From Alphaproteobacteria bacterium (GTDB taxonomy: Bacteria; Pseudomonadota; Alphaproteobacteria; Caulobacterales; Parvularculaceae), in assembly GCA_030428745.1 (NCBI GenBank), contig JAUIEG010000118.1:1-7598 (forward strand): a stretch of 7,598 nt of DNA. Reading direction: 5' to 3'. Made by a program: the position numbers and the translations under genes. Below the pieces are notes generated by a model. It had not been told where the DNA came from. It searched no databases and saw only the letters and a list, made by a program, of their open reading frames with translations. This document shows, one piece after another, positions 1-6,102 of the stretch. Numbering within the stretch: position 1 is the stretch's first letter; each line of letters starts with the position of its first letter.

Positions 1-2
1 TT

Positions 3-1076
3 GCGCGCCATGACGACATCGCCCAGGCGGACTGGCTGTTTTCGTCATTAAAGAAAGCCGAAAACCCTGCGCGCGCCGATGCGCTCATGGAAAAGGCGAC
101 GACGGCGCGGGACAATGCTTCTCGCGCTTTTCTCGCCTACGCCGCCGGCAAGGAATACGAAGACTGTGAAGCGTGGAACGAGGCGTTCCACGCTTTTGAG
201 ACTGGCGCGAAGGCGAAACGGGCGACCCTCGACTATAACGAAGCCGCTGAGGAAGCGATGTTTGCAACGCTTCAGGAAACTTTCAACGCCGACTGGGCGG
301 CGGAGACTCGCGCGGGCCATGACGATCCGTCCCCGATCTTTGTTGTCGGCCAGCCGCGCACGGGCACAACCCTGATTGAACGCATCATCGCCAGTCACTC
401 CATGGTGGAATCCGCTGGCGAGCTTCAACAATTCGGTCTTTCCGTCCGCAGGCTGGCGAAAAGCGATAATCCGGAACGCTGGGCGCCGGAAACAATCCGC
501 GCCTCGGCGGCGGTCGATCCGGCCGCGCTCGGCAAGGAGTATTTGCGGGCCTCGGCGGTGATGCAGGGGAGTGCGCCGCGTTTTGTGGACAAGCTTCCCG
601 GCAACTATCTTCATATCCCGTTGATCCTTGCCGCGTTGCCTAACGCCAGGATCGTGCATCTGACGCGCAATCCCATGGATTCCTGTTTCGCCAGCTACAA
701 ACAGCTTTTTGCCGAAGCTTATTATCACTCCTACGATCAGGGGGAGATGGGCCGCCATCACACGCGTTATCTGAACCTCATGGCGCATTGGCGCCGGCTC
801 TTTCCGGGCCGGTTCTTCGATATCTCCTATGAAGCGACGGTCGCCGATCTGGAGCCGCACGCCCGGGCGCTGATCGGCTATCTCGATCTGCCGTGGGAGG
901 ATCAGTGCCTGTCGTTCCATGAGCAGAAATCCGCGGTGGCGACAGCGAGCGCTGTTCAGGTCCGCGAAAAGCCCCATACCCGCTCGGTGGGGCGCTGGCG
1001 GCGCTATGGGGCCGCGCTTGATCCCATGGCGGCGGCGCTGCGGTCGGCCGGGGTCAAAATCGAATCAGCCGGGTAA
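3..1076 (+). CDS. TPR-type sulfotransferase, 5' end outside window (partial)
   Basis: The frame is open from the first base of the window, so this is the C-terminal 357 residues of a longer protein; the ATG at 87 is internal. Family members transfer a sulfuryl group from PAPS to a hydroxyl or amine. The 5'-phosphosulfate-binding loop is seen as FVVGQPRTGTTLIER (GQPRTGTT at 348-371), replacing the usual PxxGTT form. The 3'-phosphate-binding motif is RIVHLTRNPMDSCFASY (RNPxD starts at 666), with the expected Arg and Ser. The segment before the PAPS loop (QADWLFSSLKKAENPARAD, then a helical region with FLAYAAGKEYEDCEAWNEAF) resembles the end of a tetratricopeptide region, typical of bacterial proteins that fuse TPRs to a sulfotransferase domain. 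It ends on TAA at 1074-1076. The acceptor is unknown; a cell-surface glycan, lipid or peptide is possible. The following gene is 291 bases away, so the two are probably separate units. The family call is firm, the substrate unknown. Confidence 0.9.
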   Translation, partial: ARHDDIAQADWLFSSLKKAENPARADALMEKATTARDNASRAFLAYAAGKEYEDCEAWNEAFHAFETGAKAKRATLDYNEAAEEAMFATLQETFNADWAAETRAGHDDPSPIFVVGQPRTGTTLIERIIASHSMVESAGELQQFGLSVRRLAKSDNPERWAPETIRASAAVDPAALGKEYLRASAVMQGSAPRFVDKLPGNYLHIPLILAALPNARIVHLTRNPMDSCFASYKQLFAEAYYHSYDQGEMGRHHTRYLNLMAHWRRLFPGRFFDISYEATVADLEPHARALIGYLDLPWEDQCLSFHEQKSAVATASAVQVREKPHTRSVGRWRRYGAALDPMAAALRSAGVKIESAG

Positions 1077-1082
1077 GTCTGT

Positions 1083-1105
1083 GATCACGAAAGGCTTTTC
1101 GGATC
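1083..1105 (+). other. Small stem-loop just after the sulfotransferase stop
   Basis: The arms are GATC (1083-1086) plus CGAAA (1088-1092), and TTTCG (1097-1101) plus GATC (1102-1105), around a GGCT loop with one bulged A. It sits 6 bases after the stop codon, where a terminator would be expected, but no T-run follows (next bases are GTCTCGAGG). It is therefore not a standard intrinsic terminator; it could protect an mRNA 3' end or be chance. Confidence 0.3.
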
Positions 1106-1159
1106 GTCTCGAGGCCAGCTCAGAGGGGTGGGCGTCGCGCCGGGATAAATTGGCGTAAA

Positions 1160-1177
1160 ATGCTGATATTCCAGCAT
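1160..1177. repeat. 18-bp dyad ATGCTG-N6-CAGCAT
   Basis: A perfect 6-bp inverted repeat with a 6-base AT-rich centre (ATATTC), flanked by A-runs on both sides. The size and half-site spacing fit a dimeric regulator's operator near a promoter. It is short enough that chance is possible. Confidence 0.3.
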
Positions 1178-1230
1178 AAAATAGCCCCATAGGCTGGTGC
1201 AGCGTGGTATTTTCGCCGCGGCGCCATAAA

Positions 1231-1279
1231 AATCGTGCAAAACGAGATCGCAAAATGATTTCGCTCGTTGTTCACGATT
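1231..1279. repeat. Long imperfect inverted repeat (16-bp arms, 14 of 16 matching)
   Basis: The left arm AATCGTGCAAAACGAG (1231-1246) is the reverse complement of the right arm CTCGTTGTTCACGATT (1264-1279) at 14 of 16 positions; the two mismatches are in the middle. The central 17 bases can add a CG/CG pair. No T-run follows the right arm, so it is not a terminator. It lies 89 bases before the receptor's start codon, suitable either for a hairpin in the mRNA leader or for a two-site operator. Its role is unknown. Confidence 0.55.
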
Positions 1280-1354
1280 GCCTTTCGCGTTACGAATCTG
1301 AGAGGTTTTTGTGCGCGCATAGCGCCTTTTTGCGCCTCTCCCCGGCGCTCAGCG

Positions 1355-1360
1355 AAAGGG
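1355..1360 (+). promoter_or_regulatory. Ribosome binding site that decides the receptor start
   Basis: AAAGGG lies 7 bases before the ATG at 1368. A TTG at 1365 is in the same frame, but it would leave only 4 bases and would merely add one residue before the MKR signal-peptide start, so the ATG is preferred. Confidence 0.6.
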
Positions 1361-1367
1361 CCTTTTG

Positions 1368-3572
1368 ATGAAACGCCTATCTCCCCAGAAACGGTTTCTC
1401 CTCACCGGCTGTTCGGTGGCGGCAATGCTCGCGGCTCCGGCCTACGCTCAGGGCGATGAAATCATCGTCACCGCCCAGAAACGCGATGAGTCCATTCAGG
1501 ATGTGCCTCTGGCGATCACGGCGCTCAGCGGCGACTTCACCCGCGAGGTCAATCTCGACGATGTCAAAGACCTTGTGAAGTTCACGCCGGGCGTCACCGG
1601 TAATTCCTCGGACAGCTTCATCGACACCTTGTCCATGCGCGGCATTCTGACCAATGATTTCGGCGCCGGCGGAGACCCGTCGGTCGGCCTGTTCAAAAAC
1701 GGTCTCTATCAGGGCCGCAACGGCGCCGTGGTGACGAGCCTTTACGACATGGAGCGCGCCGAGGTGCTGCGCGGGCCGCAGGGCTTCCTGTTCGGCCGCA
1801 ACGCCATTGGCGGCGCCATCTCCGTACATACTGCGCGTCCCAGTTTTGACGGGGTTAGCGGTTATGTGGAGGCCGATGTCGCAGAGCGCGATCGCCTGTT
1901 CGGCGAGGCCGCGCTCAATGTGCCCCTGTCCGATGTCTTCGCCGTTCGTTTCGCCCTCTATGGCGGCCACGAAGGCGGTTATGTGGACAATGCCGCTTAC
2001 CCGAACAACGACCCGTTGATCGAGCCGGAAAAATACGCCGGCCGTTTCTCGGCGCTCTATAGCGACGGTCCCTTTGAGGCGTTCTTTACTGCCGAATATG
2101 AAGACCGCAAGCAGTCGGGCTCGGTTTATCGGGCGACTGAAGGCGGACCCGGTTGGGACAATCTCGTCGATATTTTCGGCGTGTCGCTTGGCGGGGACGG
2201 GCGCGATATCGACAGCGATCTGCAGCTTGGTGAGGCTGACGATTCGGAGATTTTGAGCCTTGGTCTTCAGCTTACCTATGATCTTGGCGGCGCCGTGCTG
2301 ACATCGCTCACCGGCTTCAAGGACCATGACTATGTTTACGCGGAAGATTTCGACGGCACGCCGCTCGGCATCAACGCCTATGCCCAGGATCAGGAAGGCA
2401 AATACTTCGAACAGGAAGTGCGCGTTGTCTCCGATACCGACGGTCCGCTTTCCTGGTATGCGGGCGCCTCTTACTACAAGGAAGAGATCGACGTTCTCTT
2501 CACCCAGGCTGCCGATGAAGAGGTGATGTGCCAGTTCTACTGGAGCTATTACGGCATCAATAGCTGCTCGGACTATTTCGCCTATTATTATTACGCCTTC
2601 ACGCCGACCCCTGAGGGGCTTGTTGAAAGCAACGCTGTGCGCGGCCGTTATCATGGCTGGGCGGCCTATGTGGACGCCACGCTCGCTCTTTCGGAAAAAT
2701 TCGATATCGGCGTTGGCATTCGCTATTCGAAAGACGTCAAGAAATTCGCCATTAGCGCGCCGCCGGTGACGAGTGATCTCGGCCCGTATTTCGGGGTCGG
2801 CTTCACGACGGCCGAGCCGCTGGAAGACAAGCAGAGCTGGGATGCGTTCACGCCCCGCTTCATTGCGCGCTATTACCCGGCCGACGACTGGATGCTGTTC
2901 GCCAGCGCGACCCGCGGCTTTAAATCCGGCGGTTTCGGCAGCTTCTTTATTTCGCCCTCGAGCGTCACTTATTGCGGCCCGTTCGACACCAGTTGTCTCG
3001 GGCTGACCAATGCCGACGCCTCACCAAATTCCTTCGATCCGGAAAAGGTCTGGTCTTATGAGGCGGGCGTAAAAGGAAAGCTGTTTGGCGGGGCGACCCG
3101 ACTCGACGCCAATGTTTACTACTATCAGTACAAAGATCTTCAGGTTAACGTGCCGGGCACCGGCGGCGGCATTCTCGTCGACAATGTAGGCGACGTGAAG
3201 GGCTGGGGCTTCGAGGCGTCCACTACGACGGATATTGGCGAATATTTCGATCTTTACGTCGCCGGCGCCTATGCGGACACCGACGTTACCGACGCCCAGC
3301 CTTTGTGCGACGGCACGCTCGATTGCGAGGGGTCATCGCTCGGCTATGTGCCGAAACTCTCCGCGTCGGCTTCGTTGAACTTCAGCTATCCGGTTGGTCC
3401 TGGCGCGATCAAGGCCTCGGCGCAGGCATTTGGTCAGACAAAGACCTATGGCGGGCTTTTAAAGCCGGCATACTCAGTCAACGACGCCTATATGGACCTG
3501 ACCTTGCGCGCCGGATGCGGGTTGGAGCGTGATTGGATATGTAGAGAACGTCACCAACGAGCTCTATTATGA
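1368..3572 (+). CDS. TonB-dependent outer-membrane receptor, frameshifted near its C-terminus
   Basis: An outer-membrane beta-barrel that imports a ligand using TonB/ExbB/ExbD energy. Residues 1-27 form a signal peptide (MKRLSPQKR, hydrophobic core, cleavage after AYA). The TonB box DEIIVTAQKR follows at 30-39. The plug spans about 40-160, with QDVPLAITALSG, TLSMRGI and the conserved LRGPQG at 134-139, followed by FGRNAIGGAI. The rest is barrel, including FASATRGFKSGGF. Six cysteines remain after signal removal, all in three close pairs: C388/C400, C536/C543 and C647/C653, probably in surface loops. The first loop is very rich in Tyr. The frame is native for 715 residues; from 3513 it turns into a basic tail of 19 residues ending at a TGA, while the true C-terminus continues in another frame (3514-3672). 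Removing one base (the GG at 3513-3514) restores a 767-residue protein of ordinary length. The break is either real, giving a barrel lacking its last strands and probably non-functional, or a sequencing error. The ligand is unknown; no transporter or degradation enzyme for a specific nutrient lies beside it. Confidence 0.93.
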   Translation: MKRLSPQKRFLLTGCSVAAMLAAPAYAQGDEIIVTAQKRDESIQDVPLAITALSGDFTREVNLDDVKDLVKFTPGVTGNSSDSFIDTLSMRGILTNDFGAGGDPSVGLFKNGLYQGRNGAVVTSLYDMERAEVLRGPQGFLFGRNAIGGAISVHTARPSFDGVSGYVEADVAERDRLFGEAALNVPLSDVFAVRFALYGGHEGGYVDNAAYPNNDPLIEPEKYAGRFSALYSDGPFEAFFTAEYEDRKQSGSVYRATEGGPGWDNLVDIFGVSLGGDGRDIDSDLQLGEADDSEILSLGLQLTYDLGGAVLTSLTGFKDHDYVYAEDFDGTPLGINAYAQDQEGKYFEQEVRVVSDTDGPLSWYAGASYYKEEIDVLFTQAADEEVMCQFYWSYYGINSCSDYFAYYYYAFTPTPEGLVESNAVRGRYHGWAAYVDATLALSEKFDIGVGIRYSKDVKKFAISAPPVTSDLGPYFGVGFTTAEPLEDKQSWDAFTPRFIARYYPADDWMLFASATRGFKSGGFGSFFISPSSVTYCGPFDTSCLGLTNADASPNSFDPEKVWSYEAGVKGKLFGGATRLDANVYYYQYKDLQVNVPGTGGGILVDNVGDVKGWGFEASTTTDIGEYFDLYVAGAYADTDVTDAQPLCDGTLDCEGSSLGYVPKLSASASLNFSYPVGPGAIKASAQAFGQTKTYGGLLKPAYSVNDAYMDLTLRAGCGLERDWICRERHQRALL

Positions 3573-3672
3573 CGGCGTGTCGGAAGGCGGCAATTTTATC
3601 CCGGCCCATTATTTCGGTCCGAGCCGGCCGCGGACTTTCGGCGTGCTGATGACCTATGAGTTTGGCCGCTGA
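3514..3672 (+). pseudogene. Out-of-frame C-terminal end of the TonB-dependent receptor
   Basis: This frame encodes 52 residues beginning DAGWSVIGYVENVTNELYY and ending RTFGVLMTYEFGR, then TGA at 3670-3672. It has the standard end of a TonB receptor: a strand of the 'W-V-x-N-x-T-N' type, a variable surface loop (GVSEGGNFIPAHYFGPSRP), and a last amphipathic strand ending with an aromatic residue, here Phe two residues from the end. It joins the upstream frame without a gap if one base is removed at about 3513 (LTLRA + DAGWSV). There is no start codon or ribosome binding site of its own, so it is not a separate gene. Confidence 0.88.
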
Positions 3673-3709
3673 GGTAGCTTGCGTGACGGCTTGGTGAGAA
3701 AATAAACAG

Positions 3710-3739
3710 CGCCGGTCATCATGACCGGCGTAACTTTTT
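3710..3739 (+). terminator. Rho-independent terminator of the TonB receptor
   Basis: CGCCGGTCA (3710-3718) and TGACCGGCG (3722-3730) form a perfect 9-bp GC-rich stem with loop TCA, followed by TAACTTTTT. It starts 38 bases after the restored receptor stop at 3672 but 138 bases after the premature stop at 3572, which supports 3672 as the ancestral gene end. It ends only 9 bases before the next ATG. Confidence 0.85.
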
Positions 3740-3748
3740 GAGCGCCTG

Positions 3749-4579
3749 ATGATCGTAAAAACCGGCAGACTCTACCAGACGTTCAAATATCTCGTTTACG
3801 CCGCGCTGGCCGTGAACACCGGCCATTTCTTTTTTGAAAATTTTGCAGGCAGCGCGGCGACCTATGAAGACGGCGTCGCGCTAAGCGACATCATTGTCGC
3901 CTATACGGACTCCATCGATACGGCCGCCTGGTTTGTCTTGCTGCTTTTGCTGGAACTCGAAACCTTCGTGCTGCCCGATGATCGCATCAGGGCGTGGATT
4001 GAATGGACGATCAACATCCTCACCGTTCTTTGCGGCGCGATTATTCTATACGCGCTCTATGGTTATTGGGCGACGCTTTGGATACCGCTCGGATTTGAAC
4101 CTTACAGCGGCGCCGATCCATGCACGCTCATTGGCGGCGATTTAAGCTTCGCACTGGCGCTAGACGATTATGTTCCCCTCGATGCGCAAAACTGCGTTGC
4201 GCTTGTCAGTGGGGCGTATATCAACCCCAACGCCAATCTGATGGCGACATCGGAGAATTTAGGCCTGATCTCGCGCCTTGTCTGGACCGATGTTCTGAAC
4301 GCGTCCGTCTGGGTGCTTATTGTCGCAGTGCTGGAGGCGGAGGTTTATCTTCAGTCCTCAAAACTGTTCGGGACCAAATTCTTCTTTGCTTATAAGTCTT
4401 CGAAAATCCTCCTTTACGGCATTCTCTTTGTATGCGCTTTCTATTGGGGGATGCTGGGCGAGCCCTGGGACGCGTGGGACGCCTTCTTGTGGCTGGTCGC
4501 TTTCTTCTTTATCGAAATGAACATGCTCACCTGGCAGGAAGAAAACGCGGAGCGCCGCGCCGCAGGTCTCATTAAATAG
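3749..4579 (+). CDS. Unrecognised six-helix inner-membrane protein with a threefold internal repeat
   Basis: I do not recognise this 276-residue protein. Six hydrophobic segments are visible at about 12-30, 58-75, 85-107, 183-201, 219-236 and 244-262. Charge placement (K4/R7; DDRIR at 77-81; a Lys-rich 205-219 loop; basic C-terminal tail) suggests both ends in the cytoplasm. The 108-182 loop would then be periplasmic and contains C125 and C149, which may pair. Helices 2, 4 and 6 share [DN]-x3-W-x7-E-x-[EN]: W61/E69/E71, W188/E196/E198 and W248/E256/N258. Helices 1 and 5 share K-x-L-x-Y-[AG]-x-L (from K13 and K219). The fold therefore appears to be three copies of a two-helix unit, with acidic residues inside the membrane. 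The ATG is chosen because a stop at 3731-3733 closes the frame upstream and no other start gives the first helix; its ribosome site is weak (GAGCG at 3740). It lies 27 bases before the dehydrogenase gene and is probably co-transcribed with it. A channel, transporter or redox/ion-binding role would be a guess. Confidence 0.8.
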   Translation: MIVKTGRLYQTFKYLVYAALAVNTGHFFFENFAGSAATYEDGVALSDIIVAYTDSIDTAAWFVLLLLLELETFVLPDDRIRAWIEWTINILTVLCGAIILYALYGYWATLWIPLGFEPYSGADPCTLIGGDLSFALALDDYVPLDAQNCVALVSGAYINPNANLMATSENLGLISRLVWTDVLNASVWVLIVAVLEAEVYLQSSKLFGTKFFFAYKSSKILLYGILFVCAFYWGMLGEPWDAWDAFLWLVAFFFIEMNMLTWQEENAERRAAGLIK

Positions 4580-4606
4580 CTGCGTTGATTACATAGAGAG
4601 AAATTT

Positions 4607-6100
4607 ATGTCGTTTGCTGAGAGCGTCGCCCGCGCCAAGGGGCGCGTCACTATCCGAACCGGCGCTTTTATCAACGGCGCCTTCCGTCCGTCTAAGAGCG
4701 GCGAGACCATGGCGTGCCTCACGCCGATTGACGGCAGCGAGCTTGGACAGCTTAGCGCCTGCGACGCGGCCGACATTGACGACGCTGTCGCGGCGGCGCG
4801 GGCGAGTTTTGAGGCCGGTCACTGGCGCAACATGGCCCCGCGCGCGAAGCGTGATGTGATGCTCGCCTTCGCACAGAAAATTGACGATAACGCCGAGGAG
4901 CTGGCGCTTCTTGAAACCCTCGATATGGGCAAACCGCTGGCGAACACCACGCGTGCTGATATTCCACTCGTCGCACAGGCGATCCGTTATTACGCCGAAG
5001 CCATCGACAAGGTGAATGACGAGCTGGGGCCGTCGCCCCACAACGCCGTTTCCATGATCGTGCGCGAGCCCATGGGTGTGGTCGGTGCCGTGGTGCCGTG
5101 GAACTTCCCGCTCCTGATGGCGTCCTGGAAATTCGCGCCGGCGCTCGCGACTGGCAATTCCATTGTCATCAAGCCGGCGGAACAGGCGAGCCTCACCATG
5201 TTGCGCACGGCGGAGCTTGCGATGGAGGCGGGGCTTCCCGAAGGCGTCCTCAATGTCGTTCCCGGCCTCGGTGAAAAAGCAGGCAAGGCGCTGGCCCTCC
5301 ACATGGATGTGGACGCCATCGTGTTTACCGGCTCGACAGCGGTGGGAAAGCTCATCATGGGCTATGGCGCGCAAAGCAACTTGAAGCGCGTTGCGCTGGA
5401 ATGCGGCGGCAAGAGCCCGCAAATCGTCATGGAGGACTGCCCTGACTTCGATGCGGCGGCGCAAGCAGCGGCCTGGGGTGTCTTTTACGATCAGGGTCAG
5501 GTCTGCACGGCGGCGACGCGGCTTCTTGTGCAGAACTCGATCAAAAAAGATTTTCTCGAAAAAGTCGCGGCGATTGCAAAAGAGTTGAAGCCCGGCGATC
5601 CGCTCGATCCGGACACGTCTTTCGGCGCCATGGTGGACGAGGCGCAGATGAACACGGTCCTTTCCTATATCAACAAGGGCGAGGCTGAAGGCGCAAAACT
5701 TGTCTGCGGCGGTGAGCGCGCACTTGGGCAAAGCGGCGGCTTTTATGTGGCGCCGACGATCTTTGACAGCGTCGATAACAAGATGACCATCGCCCAGGAA
5801 GAAATTTTCGGACCGGTCGTCTCGGCCATCGGATTTGATGATTTCGATGATGCAATGCGCATCGGCAATGACACGATTTACGGGCTTGCGGCGGGCGTGT
5901 GGACATCCGACATCGACAAGGCGCATCGCGCCGCAAGAACGCTGCGCGCCGGCAATGTCTGGGTCAATTGCTGGGACGGCAGCGACATCACCACGCCTTT
6001 CGGCGGTTTCAAACAGTCGGGCTTCGGGCGCGACCGCTCGCTTCACGCCCTCGACAAATACACCGAACTCAAGACGATCTGGATCGAACTGCGGAAATAA
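4607..6100 (+). CDS. NAD(P)-dependent aldehyde dehydrogenase, PuuC/KauB-like
   Basis: A soluble enzyme that oxidises an aldehyde to its acid; at 497 residues it has the normal family length. Family residues are all present: N166 in VVPWNFPL (oxyanion), K189 in IVIKPAEQ (NAD binding), the FTGSTAVG loop at 240-247, general base E265 in LECGGKSP, nucleophile C300 in DQGQVCTAATR, and E399 in EEIFGPV. The C-terminus (GRDRSLHALDKYTELKTIWIEL) and YAEAIDKVNDE closely match what I recall of E. coli PuuC, which oxidises gamma-glutamyl-gamma-aminobutyraldehyde, and related aminoaldehyde dehydrogenases such as Pseudomonas KauB. A good ribosome site, AGAGAG at 4595-4600, lies 6 bases before the ATG. The aminotransferase gene starts 2 bases after its stop, which points to an aminoaldehyde substrate such as 3-aminopropanal, 4-aminobutanal or a gamma-glutamyl derivative. 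No gamma-glutamylputrescine synthetase (PuuA) or oxidase (PuuB) lies in the window. Betaine aldehyde or a general aldehyde is a less likely alternative. Confidence 0.93.
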   Translation: MSFAESVARAKGRVTIRTGAFINGAFRPSKSGETMACLTPIDGSELGQLSACDAADIDDAVAAARASFEAGHWRNMAPRAKRDVMLAFAQKIDDNAEELALLETLDMGKPLANTTRADIPLVAQAIRYYAEAIDKVNDELGPSPHNAVSMIVREPMGVVGAVVPWNFPLLMASWKFAPALATGNSIVIKPAEQASLTMLRTAELAMEAGLPEGVLNVVPGLGEKAGKALALHMDVDAIVFTGSTAVGKLIMGYGAQSNLKRVALECGGKSPQIVMEDCPDFDAAAQAAAWGVFYDQGQVCTAATRLLVQNSIKKDFLEKVAAIAKELKPGDPLDPDTSFGAMVDEAQMNTVLSYINKGEAEGAKLVCGGERALGQSGGFYVAPTIFDSVDNKMTIAQEEIFGPVVSAIGFDDFDDAMRIGNDTIYGLAAGVWTSDIDKAHRAARTLRAGNVWVNCWDGSDITTPFGGFKQSGFGRDRSLHALDKYTELKTIWIELRK

Positions 6101-6102
6101 AA

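Larger units (their letters stand above)
1077..1367 (+). promoter_or_regulatory. Non-coding leader region of the TonB receptor with several dyads
   Basis: No convincing gene lies here. The 62-80 codon frames that cross it run out of neighbouring genes or lack family features. The stretch is more AT-rich than its flanks from about 1148 to 1310 and presumably holds the promoter of the receptor at 1368. I see no strong -35/-10 pair. Weak possibilities are TTGGCG at 1150 with CATAAA at 1175 (19-base spacer), and TTGTTC at 1268 with TACGAA at 1291 (17-base spacer). Three inverted repeats lie at 1160-1177, 1231-1279 and 1300-1340, a density that suggests operator or mRNA-leader control. TonB receptors are commonly regulated by iron, nutrient supply or small RNAs, but no recognisable Fur box is present. 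Confidence 0.45.

Noticed and set aside
1151..1164. A sigma-54-like TGGC...TGCT element
   Set aside because: The GG and GC are separated by 8 bases instead of the 10 needed for a -24/-12 promoter.
1401..1412. A lipobox-like LTGC at receptor residues 12-15, suggesting a lipoprotein
   Set aside because: The hydrophobic stretch before this Cys is too short, and a normal signal peptidase I site (AYA-Q) follows at residue 27, just ahead of the TonB box.
1377..2654. A 425-codon open frame on the - strand within the receptor gene
   Set aside because: It lies entirely opposite a clear TonB receptor plug and barrel, has no recognisable domain and no ribosome site; codon-bias shadow. The same holds for the - strand frames at 48-977 and 6457-7359.
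3513..3524. Programmed ribosomal frameshifting as the reason for the receptor's frame change
   Set aside because: There is no slippery heptamer, T-run or downstream stimulatory structure at CCGGATGCGGGT, and such regulation is not known in this family; mutation or sequencing error is simpler.
5899..6102. Upstream ATG that would lengthen the aminotransferase by 68 residues
   Set aside because: The extra part is Arg/His-rich, overlaps the dehydrogenase in another frame and does not resemble the family N-terminus; the ATG at 6103 has the right spacing and family start.
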